DNA of 63,950 bases. Source: Sphingomonas sp. CFBP 8760. Its GTDB lineage: Bacteria; Pseudomonadota; Alphaproteobacteria; Sphingomonadales; Sphingomonadaceae. Shown piece by piece: positions 9,021 through 17,226 of the stretch (position 1 is its first letter; every line of letters starts with the position of its first letter). Both the position numbers and the translations under genes were made by a program. Under the pieces are notes generated by a model, which did not search any database, was not told where the DNA came from, and worked only from the letters and a program-made list of their open reading frames with translations. The stretch lies in assembly GCF_014841615.1 (NCBI RefSeq), contig NZ_JACYUG010000018.1, positions 1-63,950 on the forward strand, in the 5' to 3' direction.

Positions 9021-10232
9021 ATGAAGCCGATGGGACCGTTGCCGCCCGATTTTTCGGGTCAGGCCGGGATGCTGACGATCGCAGGCGCTGCCGCCATCGA
9101 CCGCGCTGGGCAAACGCCGGTGTTCGTGTACGATCCCGGAATCGTCGCGGCACGGATCGCCCGGTTCCGCGCCGCGATGCCGGGGGTCGACCTGCATTAC
9201 GCGATCAAGGCCAATCCCCATCCGGGGTTGCTCGCCGCCATCTCGCCCCTGGTCGACGGCCTCGACGTCGCGTCCGCCGGCGAACTGGGCCGGGCACTGG
9301 CGGTGAAGCCGGCCGGGGCGATCAGCTTCGCCGGCCCCGGCAAGCGTGACGGGGAACTGGCGGCGGCGATCGCGGCGGGAGCGACGCTGAACCTCGAGTC
9401 GGAAGGGGAGGCCGACCGGGCGCTGGCCATCGCCGACCGTTTGGGGCAGCGGCCGCGACTGGCGGTACGGGTCAATCCCGATGTCGAACTGCGCGGTTCG
9501 GGGATGAAGATGGGCGGGCGGCCATCGCCGTTCGGAATCGATGCGGTGCGCGTGCCGGCCCTGGTCCGGCACCTGATCGCGGCGGGGGCGGACTGGCGCG
9601 GCTTCCACCTCTACGCTGGCAGTCAGGCGCTGGACGCGGCGGCGATCGCCGATACGCAGGCCGCGACGCTGGCGCTGGCGGCGCGACTGGCGGAGGAGGC
9701 GGGGGCGGCCCCGCCGCTGGTCAATCTCGGCGGCGGTTTCGGCGTGCCCTATTTCACCGGGGACCGGGCGCTCGACGTCGAGGCGGTCGGGGAGCGGCTG
9801 GACGCCGCGCTGGCGGTACGGCCGGCGGTGCTGCGGGACAGCCGGTTCGCGATCGAACTGGGCCGCTGGCTGGTGGCGGAGGCGGGCGTCTATCTCGCCC
9901 GCGTGATCGACCGGAAGGAAAGCGGGGGCGAGACGTTCCTGATCCTCGACGGCGGCTTGCATCACCAACTGGCCGCGTCCGGCAATTTCGGCACCGTCGT
10001 GCGTCGCAACTATCCGATCGCGGTGGCGCATCGGATGGGGGAGGAGGCGACCGAGACGGTCAACGTCGTCGGCCCGCTCTGCACCCCGCTCGACCGGCTG
10101 GGCGACCGGGTCGCGCTGCCGAGAGCGGAGGTCGGCGACCTGATTGCGGTGTTCCTCGCCGGGGCCTACGGCGCGACGGCGAGTCCGTCCGCCTTTCTGG
10201 GCCATCCGCCGGCCACGGAGATCGTGGCCTAG
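9021..10232 (+). CDS. PLP-dependent decarboxylase, exosortase A system-associated
   Basis: This is an alanine-racemase-fold (group IV) decarboxylase related to diaminopimelate and ornithine decarboxylases. Lys63 in HYAIKANPHPG is the pyridoxal-phosphate lysine. GGGFGVPY near residue 235 binds the phosphate, ELGRWLVAEAG lies near 275, and the Cys in GPLCTPLD is the active-site cysteine contributed across the dimer. The ATG has GAGGAG seven to eight bases upstream. The length of 403 fits the exosortase-associated subfamily, usually found with the ligase and ACP seen just upstream. The substrate is unknown. The set is thought to build or modify an extracellular polymer that travels with PEP-CTERM proteins. 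Confidence 0.85.
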   Translation: MKPMGPLPPDFSGQAGMLTIAGAAAIDRAGQTPVFVYDPGIVAARIARFRAAMPGVDLHYAIKANPHPGLLAAISPLVDGLDVASAGELGRALAVKPAGAISFAGPGKRDGELAAAIAAGATLNLESEGEADRALAIADRLGQRPRLAVRVNPDVELRGSGMKMGGRPSPFGIDAVRVPALVRHLIAAGADWRGFHLYAGSQALDAAAIADTQAATLALAARLAEEAGAAPPLVNLGGGFGVPYFTGDRALDVEAVGERLDAALAVRPAVLRDSRFAIELGRWLVAEAGVYLARVIDRKESGGETFLILDGGLHHQLAASGNFGTVVRRNYPIAVAHRMGEEATETVNVVGPLCTPLDRLGDRVALPRAEVGDLIAVFLAGAYGATASPSAFLGHPPATEIVA

Positions 10233-10235
10233 AAA

Positions 10236-10263
10236 AAGCCCCTCCGGGTCGGGGGAGGGGCTT
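10236..10263 (-). terminator. intrinsic terminator for the DHS-like gene
   Basis: A 10-base-pair stem (AAGCCCCTCC / GGAGGGGCTT) with an eight-base loop lies between two convergent genes. On the minus strand the stem is followed by a run of T residues, so it is oriented to stop transcription of the gene ending at 10271. On the plus strand there is no T-run, but the hairpin may also slow read-through from the decarboxylase. Confidence 0.75.
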
Positions 10264-10270
10264 CGTCATG

Positions 10271-11335
10271 TCAGTCGAAGCTGGCGCCCCAGCGACGCTT
10301 CACCCGGTCCTTCCACAGGCCGCGATGATAGGCGTCGGATGCCAGCAGCGGCATCACCGAACCGGCCTCGGCGAAGACCATCTGCTCGATGCCGGTGTTC
10401 ACCTTGCCCCACGATGCCGCTTCCTGCAGCGTCGAGGACGAGCAGGCGCCGTCACGCACGTCGGCAACGGTGATCTGCACCGCATATTTGTGGACCTGCA
10501 CGTCGTCGTGACCCAGGATCTCGGCGCAGACGACGGTGTCCTGGATGAAGTTCTTCGGCACGCCGCCGCCGATCATCAGCAGGCCGGTGGTGCCCGCCTT
10601 GATCTTGATGTCGGTCAGTTCGCGGAAGTCGGCGATCGCATCCAGCACCATGTACGGCTTGCCGGCCTTCGCCGCATCGACCTGATGCTTGACGAGGCCG
10701 AAGCCCGCCGAGCTGTCGACGAAGGCCGGGCAGAAGATCGGCACGTCATGCTCATAGGCGAGCTTGACGAGGCTGTTTTCCTTCTTGCCGTGCTCGACCA
10801 GGTACTTGCCCATCTCGCGGATGAACTCGCGGCTGGAATAGGGGCGGGGTTCCAGCGTCTCGGCGATCTCGAAGATCGTGTGGTCGACGTGCTGGAGCTG
10901 CTCCTCGTCGATATAGGTGTCGTAGATGCGGTCGATCAGCAGCGAGCGCAGCGTATCGTCGTCCGGCACCTCCAGCGCCTGGTAATGCTTGTGGCCGAGG
11001 CCCTCGAAGAAATCCATGTCGACGATGGTCGCGCCGGTGGCGACGATGCCGTCGATCATGTTGTTGCGCAGCAGTTCCGCATACAGGTCCATGCAGCCGC
11101 CGGCCGAAGTGGAGCCGGCGATGACGAGGAAGATCGAGCAGTCCTTGTCGGCCAGCATCTGGTTGTAGATGTCGGTCGCGCGGCCGAGGTCGCGGCTGGT
11201 GAAGCTCATCTTCTTCATCGCGTCGACGATCGGCCGCGCGTCGAACTTGGTGATGTCGATATGCTCGACGGTGGTCGAGAGCAGTTCCGCCTTGCGCTGG
11301 GCGTTCTTCTGGGCGTCGTGGGAAAGGTCGTTCAT
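10271..11335 (-). CDS. deoxyhypusine synthase-like protein, possible homospermidine synthase
   Basis: This is a 354-residue member of the deoxyhypusine synthase family, which transfers the aminobutyl group of spermidine to an amine using NAD. The family lysine that forms the covalent imine is present in EAASWGKVNTG near residue 305. NAD-binding blocks (AGSTSAGG, ATGATIVDMDF, MIGGGVPKNF) are intact. Bacteria have no eIF5A substrate, so protein hypusination is unlikely. The neighbouring ornithine decarboxylase makes putrescine, which would fit the plant-like reaction forming homospermidine, a polyamine reported from Sphingomonas. That function is inferred, not shown. A terminator follows at 10236. 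Confidence 0.88.
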   Translation of the reverse strand: MNDLSHDAQKNAQRKAELLSTTVEHIDITKFDARPIVDAMKKMSFTSRDLGRATDIYNQMLADKDCSIFLVIAGSTSAGGCMDLYAELLRNNMIDGIVATGATIVDMDFFEGLGHKHYQALEVPDDDTLRSLLIDRIYDTYIDEEQLQHVDHTIFEIAETLEPRPYSSREFIREMGKYLVEHGKKENSLVKLAYEHDVPIFCPAFVDSSAGFGLVKHQVDAAKAGKPYMVLDAIADFRELTDIKIKAGTTGLLMIGGGVPKNFIQDTVVCAEILGHDDVQVHKYAVQITVADVRDGACSSSTLQEAASWGKVNTGIEQMVFAEAGSVMPLLASDAYHRGLWKDRVKRRWGASFD

Positions 11336-11428
11336 GCGAAACTCCGGTATTCGTTCGCGAGCCGTCGTCGTTGAAGGGGACGCGGAAACCCCGGTGCCGT
11401 GATCCCGCCGGGATCAGGCGAAACAGGT

Positions 11429-11462
11429 GATCGGCCGTCCCGGCGAACCGGGACAGCCGATC
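11429..11462 (-). terminator. strong hairpin downstream of ornithine decarboxylase
   Basis: A nearly perfect stem of about 15 base pairs (GATCGGC.GTCCCGG with its complement, one mismatch) closes a CGAA tetraloop, 15 bases after the decarboxylase stop codon. On the minus strand only a short T-rich stretch follows, so it is a candidate terminator or mRNA-stabilising structure between the decarboxylase and the DHS-like gene. A second small palindrome (GATCCCG-C-CGGGATC) lies at 11401-11415. Confidence 0.5.
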
Positions 11463-11476
11463 ATGACGGCGGACCG

Positions 11477-12721
11477 TTACAGCTTGACGACGTTGCCCGT
11501 CCGCACCGCTGCGACCGGCTGGTCATCCAGGTAGACGGACAGCATCGGCTCGTCCCCGGCGAACACGGTGTCGCCCGTGCCGAAGCCGTTGAAGCCGGTG
11601 CGCATCGCGGTGCCATAGGCGCCGAGCATCCCGATCTCGAAATAATCGCCGGTGTTCGTATCCGCGGGCAGCGGGAACGGACCCTTCATATAATCGATAT
11701 CGTCGCAGGTCGGACCCCAGAAGCTGAAGTCCATGTCACGCGCGTCCGACTCCGGCTCGCGCAGCAACTGCACCGGATATTTCCAGCCGATATGCGCGGC
11801 ATCGAACAGCGTGCCATAGGCGCCGTCGTTGATGAACAGTTCGGTCCCGCGCCGCCGCTCGACGCGGACGACGACGGAGGCGTATTCGGCACACAGCGCC
11901 CGGCCCGGTTCGGCCCAGAGTTCGGCCGAATAGGATACCGGCAAGCTTTCGAACGCACGGTGGATCGTCTCGAAGAAACGCTCCAGCGGCGGCGGGGTCA
12001 TGCCCGGATAGGCGGAGGGGAAGCCACCGCCTACATCGATGACGTCCACCGTCACCGCCGCGCCGACGATCGCCGCGCGCACGCGCTCCATAGCCCCCGC
12101 ATAGGCATCGGGCGACATCGTCTGGCTGCCGACATGGAAGCAGATGCCCAGCGCGTCCGCCGCCTGGCGGGTGGCCATCAGCAGTTCGCGCGATTCCTCG
12201 ACGCTGACGCCGAACTTCGACCCCAGGCTGAGCTTGGCATATTCCGACGACACCCGCATCCGGACGCACAGCGTCAGGTCGGTCGCCGCGCTGTCATCGT
12301 CCTGCGTGGTCGCCGCCACGATCTTCTCCAGCTCTTCCATGCTGTCGAGTGAGAACGTGCGGACGCCGTGAACGAAATACGCCTCGGCGATGGCTTCCGG
12401 CGACTTCACGGGATGCATGAAGCAGCAGACCGCCCCCGGCAGGGTGGACATGACCAGACGAACCTCGGCGATCGAGGCGGTGTCGTAATGCGTAATGCCA
12501 TTGTCCCACAGGACGCGCAGCAGGTCGGGCGACGGGTTCGCCTTGACCGCGTACATCGAGCGGCCCGGGAACTTCTCGACGAAGAACCGGGCGGCGCGCG
12601 CAGCGGCGTGCGGACGAACAAGCGTCACCGGGTCGACCGGCTTGCTCTTGGCGATGTCGAGGCCCGCGACAATACGGGCTGTCGAACGGGGCGCTAACGC
12701 CAGCGCGGGGTGATGTTGCAA
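11477..12721 (-). CDS. ornithine/lysine-type decarboxylase, group IV PLP enzyme
   Basis: This enzyme makes putrescine (or cadaverine) from ornithine (or lysine). Lys60 in MYAVKANPSPD binds pyridoxal phosphate. HVGSQ, the phosphate-binding GGGFPSAYPG, ELWAEPGRALCA and the active-site Cys in WGPTCDDIDYM follow in family order. The start is taken as the TTG at 12721 because a perfect GGAGG sits eight bases upstream. An in-frame ATG at 12751 lacks a ribosome-binding site and would add ten residues. The predicted protein has 414 residues. Together with the downstream DHS-like gene it forms a polyamine module. It is well separated from the divergent dehydratase. Confidence 0.9.
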   Translation of the reverse strand: MQHHPALALAPRSTARIVAGLDIAKSKPVDPVTLVRPHAAARAARFFVEKFPGRSMYAVKANPSPDLLRVLWDNGITHYDTASIAEVRLVMSTLPGAVCCFMHPVKSPEAIAEAYFVHGVRTFSLDSMEELEKIVAATTQDDDSAATDLTLCVRMRVSSEYAKLSLGSKFGVSVEESRELLMATRQAADALGICFHVGSQTMSPDAYAGAMERVRAAIVGAAVTVDVIDVGGGFPSAYPGMTPPPLERFFETIHRAFESLPVSYSAELWAEPGRALCAEYASVVVRVERRRGTELFINDGAYGTLFDAAHIGWKYPVQLLREPESDARDMDFSFWGPTCDDIDYMKGPFPLPADTNTGDYFEIGMLGAYGTAMRTGFNGFGTGDTVFAGDEPMLSVYLDDQPVAAVRTGNVVKL

Positions 12722-12860
12722 ATCAAGGGACCTCCAATTGCCTTGCGGCATGACGACGAAAAAGCTGCCTTGCGGTTGGAAGTCCCATGGGGCAGCGGAG
12801 GCGCGATCTAGGGTCGCCGAACCCGCATGTAAAGTGGCTGATGCGACGAGAGGATGAAAA

Positions 12861-13823
12861 GTGACAATTTTGCGACAACCGACACGGGCGGGGGTCCGCG
12901 ATGCCGCCGACAAGATCGCCCGCGTGCTGCCGCCGTCGCCACTGTTCGTCCATGAGATCGACGGGCGGCCGGTAGCGTTCAAGGCGGAATGCCTGCAACC
13001 GATCGGGTCGTTCAAGCTGCGCGGGGCATGGCACCGCCTGACCGCGCTGGACGAGGCGAGCCGGGCGCGGGGCGTCGTCGCCTTCTCGTCCGGCAACCAT
13101 GCGCAAGGGGTCGCATGGGCCGCGCGCCGGCTGGGTATCGCGGCGACGATCGTGATGCCCGCCGACGCGCCCCGCACCAAGCGGGAGGCGACGCTGGCGC
13201 TGGGGGCGGAGGTGGTCGATTACGACCGTGCCACCGAAAGTCGGGAAAGGATCGCCGCCCGGCTGGCGGAGGCGCGGGGCAGCACGCTGGTCCCCAGCTT
13301 CGACGATCCATGGATCATCGAGGGGCAGGGATCGGCCGGGATCGAGGCCGGCGTGCAGATGATCGCGGCCGGGCTGGGCGCGCCGGTGCAGGTCGTGGCG
13401 CCGTGCGGCGGCGGTGGTCTGGCGGCGGGGCTGGCGCTGGCGTTGCCCGAGGCGCGGATGACCGTGGTTGAGCCGGAGGGCTGGGACGATATGCGCCGCA
13501 GCCTGGAGGCATCGTGGATCGAGCCGGTCGGCCCCAACCCGCCGTCGACCGCCTGCGACTCGCTGCAGGCGACGCGGGTATCGCCGCTGACCTTCGACAT
13601 CCTGTCGCGACGCGATGCGACGGGCGTGACGGTGAGCGAGGTCCAGATCGCGGCCGCGCAACGTTGGGCGGCGGAGAAACTGCGGCTGGTGGTCGAGCCG
13701 GGCGGCGCGGTGGCGCTGGCGGCGGTGCTGGCCGGGCGGGTGACCGTGGAGGCGGGGATGTTGGTGATGCTGTCCGGCGGCAATGTCGATATGGCCGGTT
13801 ATGCCAGGGCGCTGGCGGCGTGA
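12861..13823 (+). CDS. threonine/serine dehydratase-like PLP enzyme without ACT domain
   Basis: This is a fold-type II PLP enzyme that deaminates L-threonine or L-serine. Lys52 in IGSFKLRGA is the cofactor lysine. SSGNHAQGVAWAA near residue 75 is the asparagine loop, and the glycine-rich PCGGGGLAAG near residue 180 binds the phosphate. The protein (320 residues) lacks the C-terminal ACT regulatory domain, unlike the second threonine ammonia-lyase at 30928. A catabolic dehydratase or serine racemase role is therefore possible. Its stop overlaps the GTG of a tiny membrane-protein gene. It diverges from the decarboxylase gene with about 140 bases between them. Confidence 0.88.
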   Translation: MTILRQPTRAGVRDAADKIARVLPPSPLFVHEIDGRPVAFKAECLQPIGSFKLRGAWHRLTALDEASRARGVVAFSSGNHAQGVAWAARRLGIAATIVMPADAPRTKREATLALGAEVVDYDRATESRERIAARLAEARGSTLVPSFDDPWIIEGQGSAGIEAGVQMIAAGLGAPVQVVAPCGGGGLAAGLALALPEARMTVVEPEGWDDMRRSLEASWIEPVGPNPPSTACDSLQATRVSPLTFDILSRRDATGVTVSEVQIAAAQRWAAEKLRLVVEPGGAVALAAVLAGRVTVEAGMLVMLSGGNVDMAGYARALAA

Positions 13824-13996
13824 CCGGGCCGCTGGGGTCGATCGCGGCGGCGGCGCCCGCCATCGCGATGCTGGGATGCTTCGCCTGTGTCGCCGGCGGT
13901 ATCGCCCTGTTGCGGCGGGGCGACCGGCGTAAGGGCGTGCTGATGCTGGTGATGGCGGTGGTGTTGCTGGGGAACGTGCTGATCTGGACGTTGTAG
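13820..13996 (+). CDS. small two-helix membrane protein, function unknown
   Basis: This is a 58-residue open frame beginning at GTG 13820, which overlaps the dehydratase stop as GTGA. It has two hydrophobic segments (about residues 7-31 and 39-57) separated by the positively charged RRGDRRKG turn, suggesting an alpha-helical hairpin with the loop in the cytoplasm. Translational coupling and codon use favour a real gene, but no family could be recognised and the protein is short. Confidence 0.6.
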   Translation: MTGPLGSIAAAAPAIAMLGCFACVAGGIALLRRGDRRKGVLMLVMAVVLLGNVLIWTL

Positions 13997-14060
13997 GGGT
14001 GCTTCCCTGCTCCCGTCATCGCCGCGCAGGTGGAACGGGTATGCCGTCCGCCACGGCTGC

Positions 14061-14150
14061 CTCCCCGGCGAGGGCCGGGGCCCAGGTGGGAAGGCCGCAG
14101 TATGTCGTTACCACGCGTCGCCCAACTGGACCCCGGCTTTCGCCGGGGAG
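14061..14150. repeat. palindromic repeat pair, family A (first copy), in a 308-base gene-free gap
   Basis: Two inverted arms lie at 14061-14090 and 14121-14150 around the core CCCCGGCGAAGGCCGGGG, each followed by a T/CCAG-T/GTGGG-type tail. The same element in the same head-to-head layout occurs at 33104-33192. The gap 13997-14304 otherwise holds only a short GC-rich hairpin (around 14203-14221, CCACGGGC-aaa-GCCCGTGG) that may help end transcription of the alpha/beta protein gene. No gene is apparent in it. Confidence 0.8.
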
Positions 14151-14304
14151 GTGCGGTAGTCTTGTCGGCGCCAAGGTGACGGGAATGGAGCAGCGGCCCC
14201 GCCACGGGCAAAGCCCGTGGCGTCGAACGGCGCCGCCGGCGCCGTCGGCCGGGCGCGCCCTGCGGGCCTCGATCCGGCTTTGCCGGGTCGTCGGTTCGCG
14301 CGCC

Positions 14305-14961
14305 TTACTTGATCGGGCTTCTCGGATCGAGGCGCATGTCGAGATACTTGTCCACGCTGCCCATCAGCTCGGGCATCTCGTGCTCGAAGAAGTGGTTCGC
14401 CTTGGGAATCGTGTCGTGATGGATCGTGATGTGCTTCTGCGTGCGCAGCTTGTCGACCAGCTTCTGCACCGATCCCGGCGTGACGACCTCGTCATTCTCG
14501 CCCTGGATGATGATGCCCGACGAGGGGCAGGGGGCGAGGAAGGTGAAGTCGAACAGGTTGGCCGGCGGCGCGATCGAGATGAAGCCGCGAATCTCCGGGC
14601 GGCGCATCAGCAACTGCATCCCGATCCACGCGCCGAAACCCGCGCCCGCCACCCAGGTTGACGATGCCTCGGGATGGAAGCTCTGCACCCAGTCGAGCGC
14701 GGAAGCCGCATCGGACAGTTCGCCGATGCCGTTGTCGAACACGCCCTGGCTTTTGCCGACGCCGCGGAAGTTGAAGCGCAGCGTCGCGAAGCCGCGGCGC
14801 TGGAACGTCTTGTAAAGTTCCTGCACGATCCGGTTGTTCATCGTACCACCCGCGCTGGGGTGCGGATGCAGGATCATCGCGACGGGCGCGCGGGGGCGGG
14901 GGGCCGGCGCGAAACGCCCTTCCAGACGGCCTTCGGGTCCGGGGAAAATGACTTCGGGCAT
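14305..14961 (-). CDS. alpha/beta-hydrolase-fold protein lacking the usual nucleophile serine
   Basis: This is a 218-residue single-domain alpha/beta hydrolase of the type with an N-terminal HPHPSAGGTMNN oxyanion region (about residues 32-43) and RFNFRGVGKSQG. The nucleophile elbow, normally GxSxG, reads Gly106-Ala-Gly-Phe-Gly110, so the serine is absent. The later acid/His region (QGENDEVV and ANHFFEHEMPEL) looks intact. It may bind a ligand or use another residue rather than act as a classical esterase. No signal peptide is present. It diverges from the cysteine desulfurase operon, with about 110 bases between them. Confidence 0.82.
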   Translation of the reverse strand: MPEVIFPGPEGRLEGRFAPAPRPRAPVAMILHPHPSAGGTMNNRIVQELYKTFQRRGFATLRFNFRGVGKSQGVFDNGIGELSDAASALDWVQSFHPEASSTWVAGAGFGAWIGMQLLMRRPEIRGFISIAPPANLFDFTFLAPCPSSGIIIQGENDEVVTPGSVQKLVDKLRTQKHITIHHDTIPKANHFFEHEMPELMGSVDKYLDMRLDPRSPIK

Positions 14962-15073
14962 GGAAACTCACCAATCGGGGCGCGCCGGGTGGAGCGCGGA
15001 ACGTGGCGCGCTATATAGCCCGAACCCGCCCTTTCGCAATCGGTGCCCCACGGCACCACCGGAAACCCGCCCC

Positions 15074-16144
15074 GTGCCCCGCATTTATCTAGACCATGCC
15101 GCGACCACGCCGATGACCGCCACCGCCCGCACGGCGATGCTGGCGGCGCTGGCCGACTGGGCCAACCCGTCCTCCCCCCATGCCGAAGGGCGGGCGGCGA
15201 AGGCGGCGCTGGAGGGGGCACGACGGGTGGTCGCCGACGCCTATGGCTGGCGGCACGAGACGCTGTTCACCAGCGGCGCCAGCGAATCGCTCGCCATCGC
15301 GCTGGGGCGCAGCGTGGCGGCGGCGGTCGCGGTGAGCGCGGTGGAGCATGACGCGGTGCTGCGCGCCGCGCCGGCCGCGACCGTGCTGCCGGTGGGCGCG
15401 GACGGGCTGGTCGATCAGGCGGGGCTGGCCGGGTGGCTGGCCGCCGCGCCCGACCGGCCGCTGGTGGCGGTGCAGTGGTGCAACAGCGAGACCGGGGTGC
15501 GCCAGCCGATCGCCGCGATCGCCACCACCGTCCATGCGGGCGGCGGCCTGTTGCTGGTCGATGCCGCGCAGATGCCCGCCGGCACCTCGCTGGCCGATCA
15601 TGCCGACTTTATCGCGCTGTCCGCCCACAAGCGCGGCGGGCCGCCGGGAATCGGGGCGCTGCTGGTCCGCGATCTGGCAACGCTGATGCCGACCGGCGGG
15701 CAGGAGCGCGGCTATCGCCCCGGCACCGAGAATTTGCCCGCCGTGCTGGGCTATGCCGCCGCGATCGCCGAGGCGGAGGATGCCGAGCGGCTGGCACCGC
15801 TGCGCGCGCGGCTGGACGACGCCGTGGTCCGTTCCGGCGGGCAGGTGGTGGGGGTGGGGGCGCCGCGCCATCCGGCGATCGGGTCGTACCGGTTGCCGGG
15901 CACCGCATCCGCCGCCCAACTGATCCGGCTCGATCTGGGCGGCTTCGCCGTATCGGCGGGGAGCGCCTGTGCGAGCGGCAGCATGAAGCCAAGCCATGTG
16001 CTGGCCGCGATGGGCTGGGACGAGGCGGCGGGGCGCGAGGTGATCCGGGTCAGCTTCGGCCGGACCACGACCGGGGGGGAGGTGGATGCCTTCATCGCGG
16101 CGTGGCGCGATGTGGCGCGGGCGACGCGGCGGCTGGTGGCATGA
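15074..16144 (+). CDS. cysteine desulfurase (NifS/IscS-like), first paralogue
   Basis: This is a class V aminotransferase that removes sulfur from cysteine for Fe-S clusters or other sulfur carriers. The N-terminal IYLDHAATTPM, the PLP lysine Lys186 in LSAHKRGGPPG and the catalytic Cys299 in SAGSACASGSMKPSH are all intact. The GTG at 15074 matches the family start. The open frame extends further upstream (14834) only through antisense of the neighbouring gene. The protein has 356 residues. The stop overlaps the next desulfurase start (ATGA), making a translationally coupled pair with a ferredoxin behind it. Confidence 0.9.
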   Translation: MPRIYLDHAATTPMTATARTAMLAALADWANPSSPHAEGRAAKAALEGARRVVADAYGWRHETLFTSGASESLAIALGRSVAAAVAVSAVEHDAVLRAAPAATVLPVGADGLVDQAGLAGWLAAAPDRPLVAVQWCNSETGVRQPIAAIATTVHAGGGLLLVDAAQMPAGTSLADHADFIALSAHKRGGPPGIGALLVRDLATLMPTGGQERGYRPGTENLPAVLGYAAAIAEAEDAERLAPLRARLDDAVVRSGGQVVGVGAPRHPAIGSYRLPGTASAAQLIRLDLGGFAVSAGSACASGSMKPSHVLAAMGWDEAAGREVIRVSFGRTTTGGEVDAFIAAWRDVARATRRLVA

Positions 16145-17226
16145 CCTATCTCGACTATCAGGCGACGACGCCGCTGGCGCCCGAGGCGCTGGCGGCGATG
16201 CTGCCGTGGCTGCGCGACCAGCATGCCAACCCCCATTCATCGCATCGCCCCGGCCGTGCCGCGCGGGCGGCGGTGGAGGTGGCGCGGGACCGGGTGGCCG
16301 CCCTGCTGCCCGCCGGGGGACGCATCGCCTTCACCAGCGGCGCGACCGAGTCGCTGAACTGGGCGATCAAGGGCACCACCGGCGGCATCGTGACGCTGGC
16401 CACCGAACATGCCGCCGTGCTGGATACGGTGGCGGCGGAAGCGGCGCGGGGGCGGGCGGTGACGATCCTGCCGGTGGGCCGCGACGGGCTGGTCGACCTG
16501 GATGCCGCCCGTGGCGCGATCGTGCCCGGCACCGGGCTGGTCGCGGCGATGCTGGTCAACAACGAGATCGGGGTGATCCAGCCGATTGCCGCACTGGCCG
16601 AACTGGCCCATGCCGCCGGCGCGCTGATGCTGTGCGACGCGGTGCAGGGTTATGGCCGGGTCGACATTCCCGCGACCTGCGATCTGGTGGCCGTGTCGGC
16701 CCACAAGGTTCATGGCCCCAAGGGAATCGGTGCGCTGTGGCTGCGCGATGGCGTGGTGCCCGCGCCGCTGCTGCATGGCGGCGGGCAGGAGGCGCCGGGG
16801 CGTTCGGGTACGCTCAGTCCCGCCCTGTGCGCGGGTTTCGGGGTGGCGGCAGGGCTGATGACGACGCTGGCGGAGGACGACGCCGCGCTGGTCCGGCGAT
16901 TGCGCGATATTGCGACGGCGGCGTTCGGTGCGGCGGGCTGGCGGCTGAACGGGGCCGATGCGCCACGGTATCGCGGCAACCTGAACCTGTATCGGCCGGG
17001 ACTGGATGTCGCGCGGCTGATGTCGGATTGCCGCGATCTGGCGTTCTCCGCCGGATCGGCCTGCGCCAGCGGATCGGGGCGGTCGAGCCATGTGCTGCGC
17101 GCGATCGGGCTGGACGAGGCGGCGGCGCGGTCGTCGATCCGGATCGGGTTCGGCCGCTATACCGACCCGGACGGGTTCACGGCGGCGATCGGGCGGCTGA
17201 TCGCGGCGGCGGGGGCGCAGCGATGA
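16141..17226 (+). CDS. cysteine desulfurase (NifS/IscS-like), second paralogue
   Basis: This is a second complete cysteine desulfurase of 361 residues. Its hallmarks are YLDYQATTPLAPEA, FTSGATESLNWAIKG, Lys189 in VSAHKVHGPKG and Cys308 in SAGSACASGSGRSSH. It is clearly related to, but diverged from, the gene just upstream. For example, the residues after the PLP lysine (VHGPKG) follow the IscS pattern, whereas the first paralogue has RGGPPG. ATGA overlaps at both ends link it to the first desulfurase and to the ferredoxin gene. Sulfur delivery for cluster assembly or tRNA thiolation is likely; which one is not decided by sequence. Confidence 0.92.
   Translation: MTYLDYQATTPLAPEALAAMLPWLRDQHANPHSSHRPGRAARAAVEVARDRVAALLPAGGRIAFTSGATESLNWAIKGTTGGIVTLATEHAAVLDTVAAEAARGRAVTILPVGRDGLVDLDAARGAIVPGTGLVAAMLVNNEIGVIQPIAALAELAHAAGALMLCDAVQGYGRVDIPATCDLVAVSAHKVHGPKGIGALWLRDGVVPAPLLHGGGQEAPGRSGTLSPALCAGFGVAAGLMTTLAEDDAALVRRLRDIATAAFGAAGWRLNGADAPRYRGNLNLYRPGLDVARLMSDCRDLAFSAGSACASGSGRSSHVLRAIGLDEAAARSSIRIGFGRYTDPDGFTAAIGRLIAAAGAQR

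Noticed and set aside
13997..14304. Possible CRISPR-like repeat array
   Set aside because: Only two inverted arms, no regular spacers or direct repeats; it is a palindromic repeat pair.
15433..16140. N-terminal extension of the second cysteine desulfurase
   Set aside because: It is a shifted frame of the first desulfurase; the conserved fold starts at 16141.
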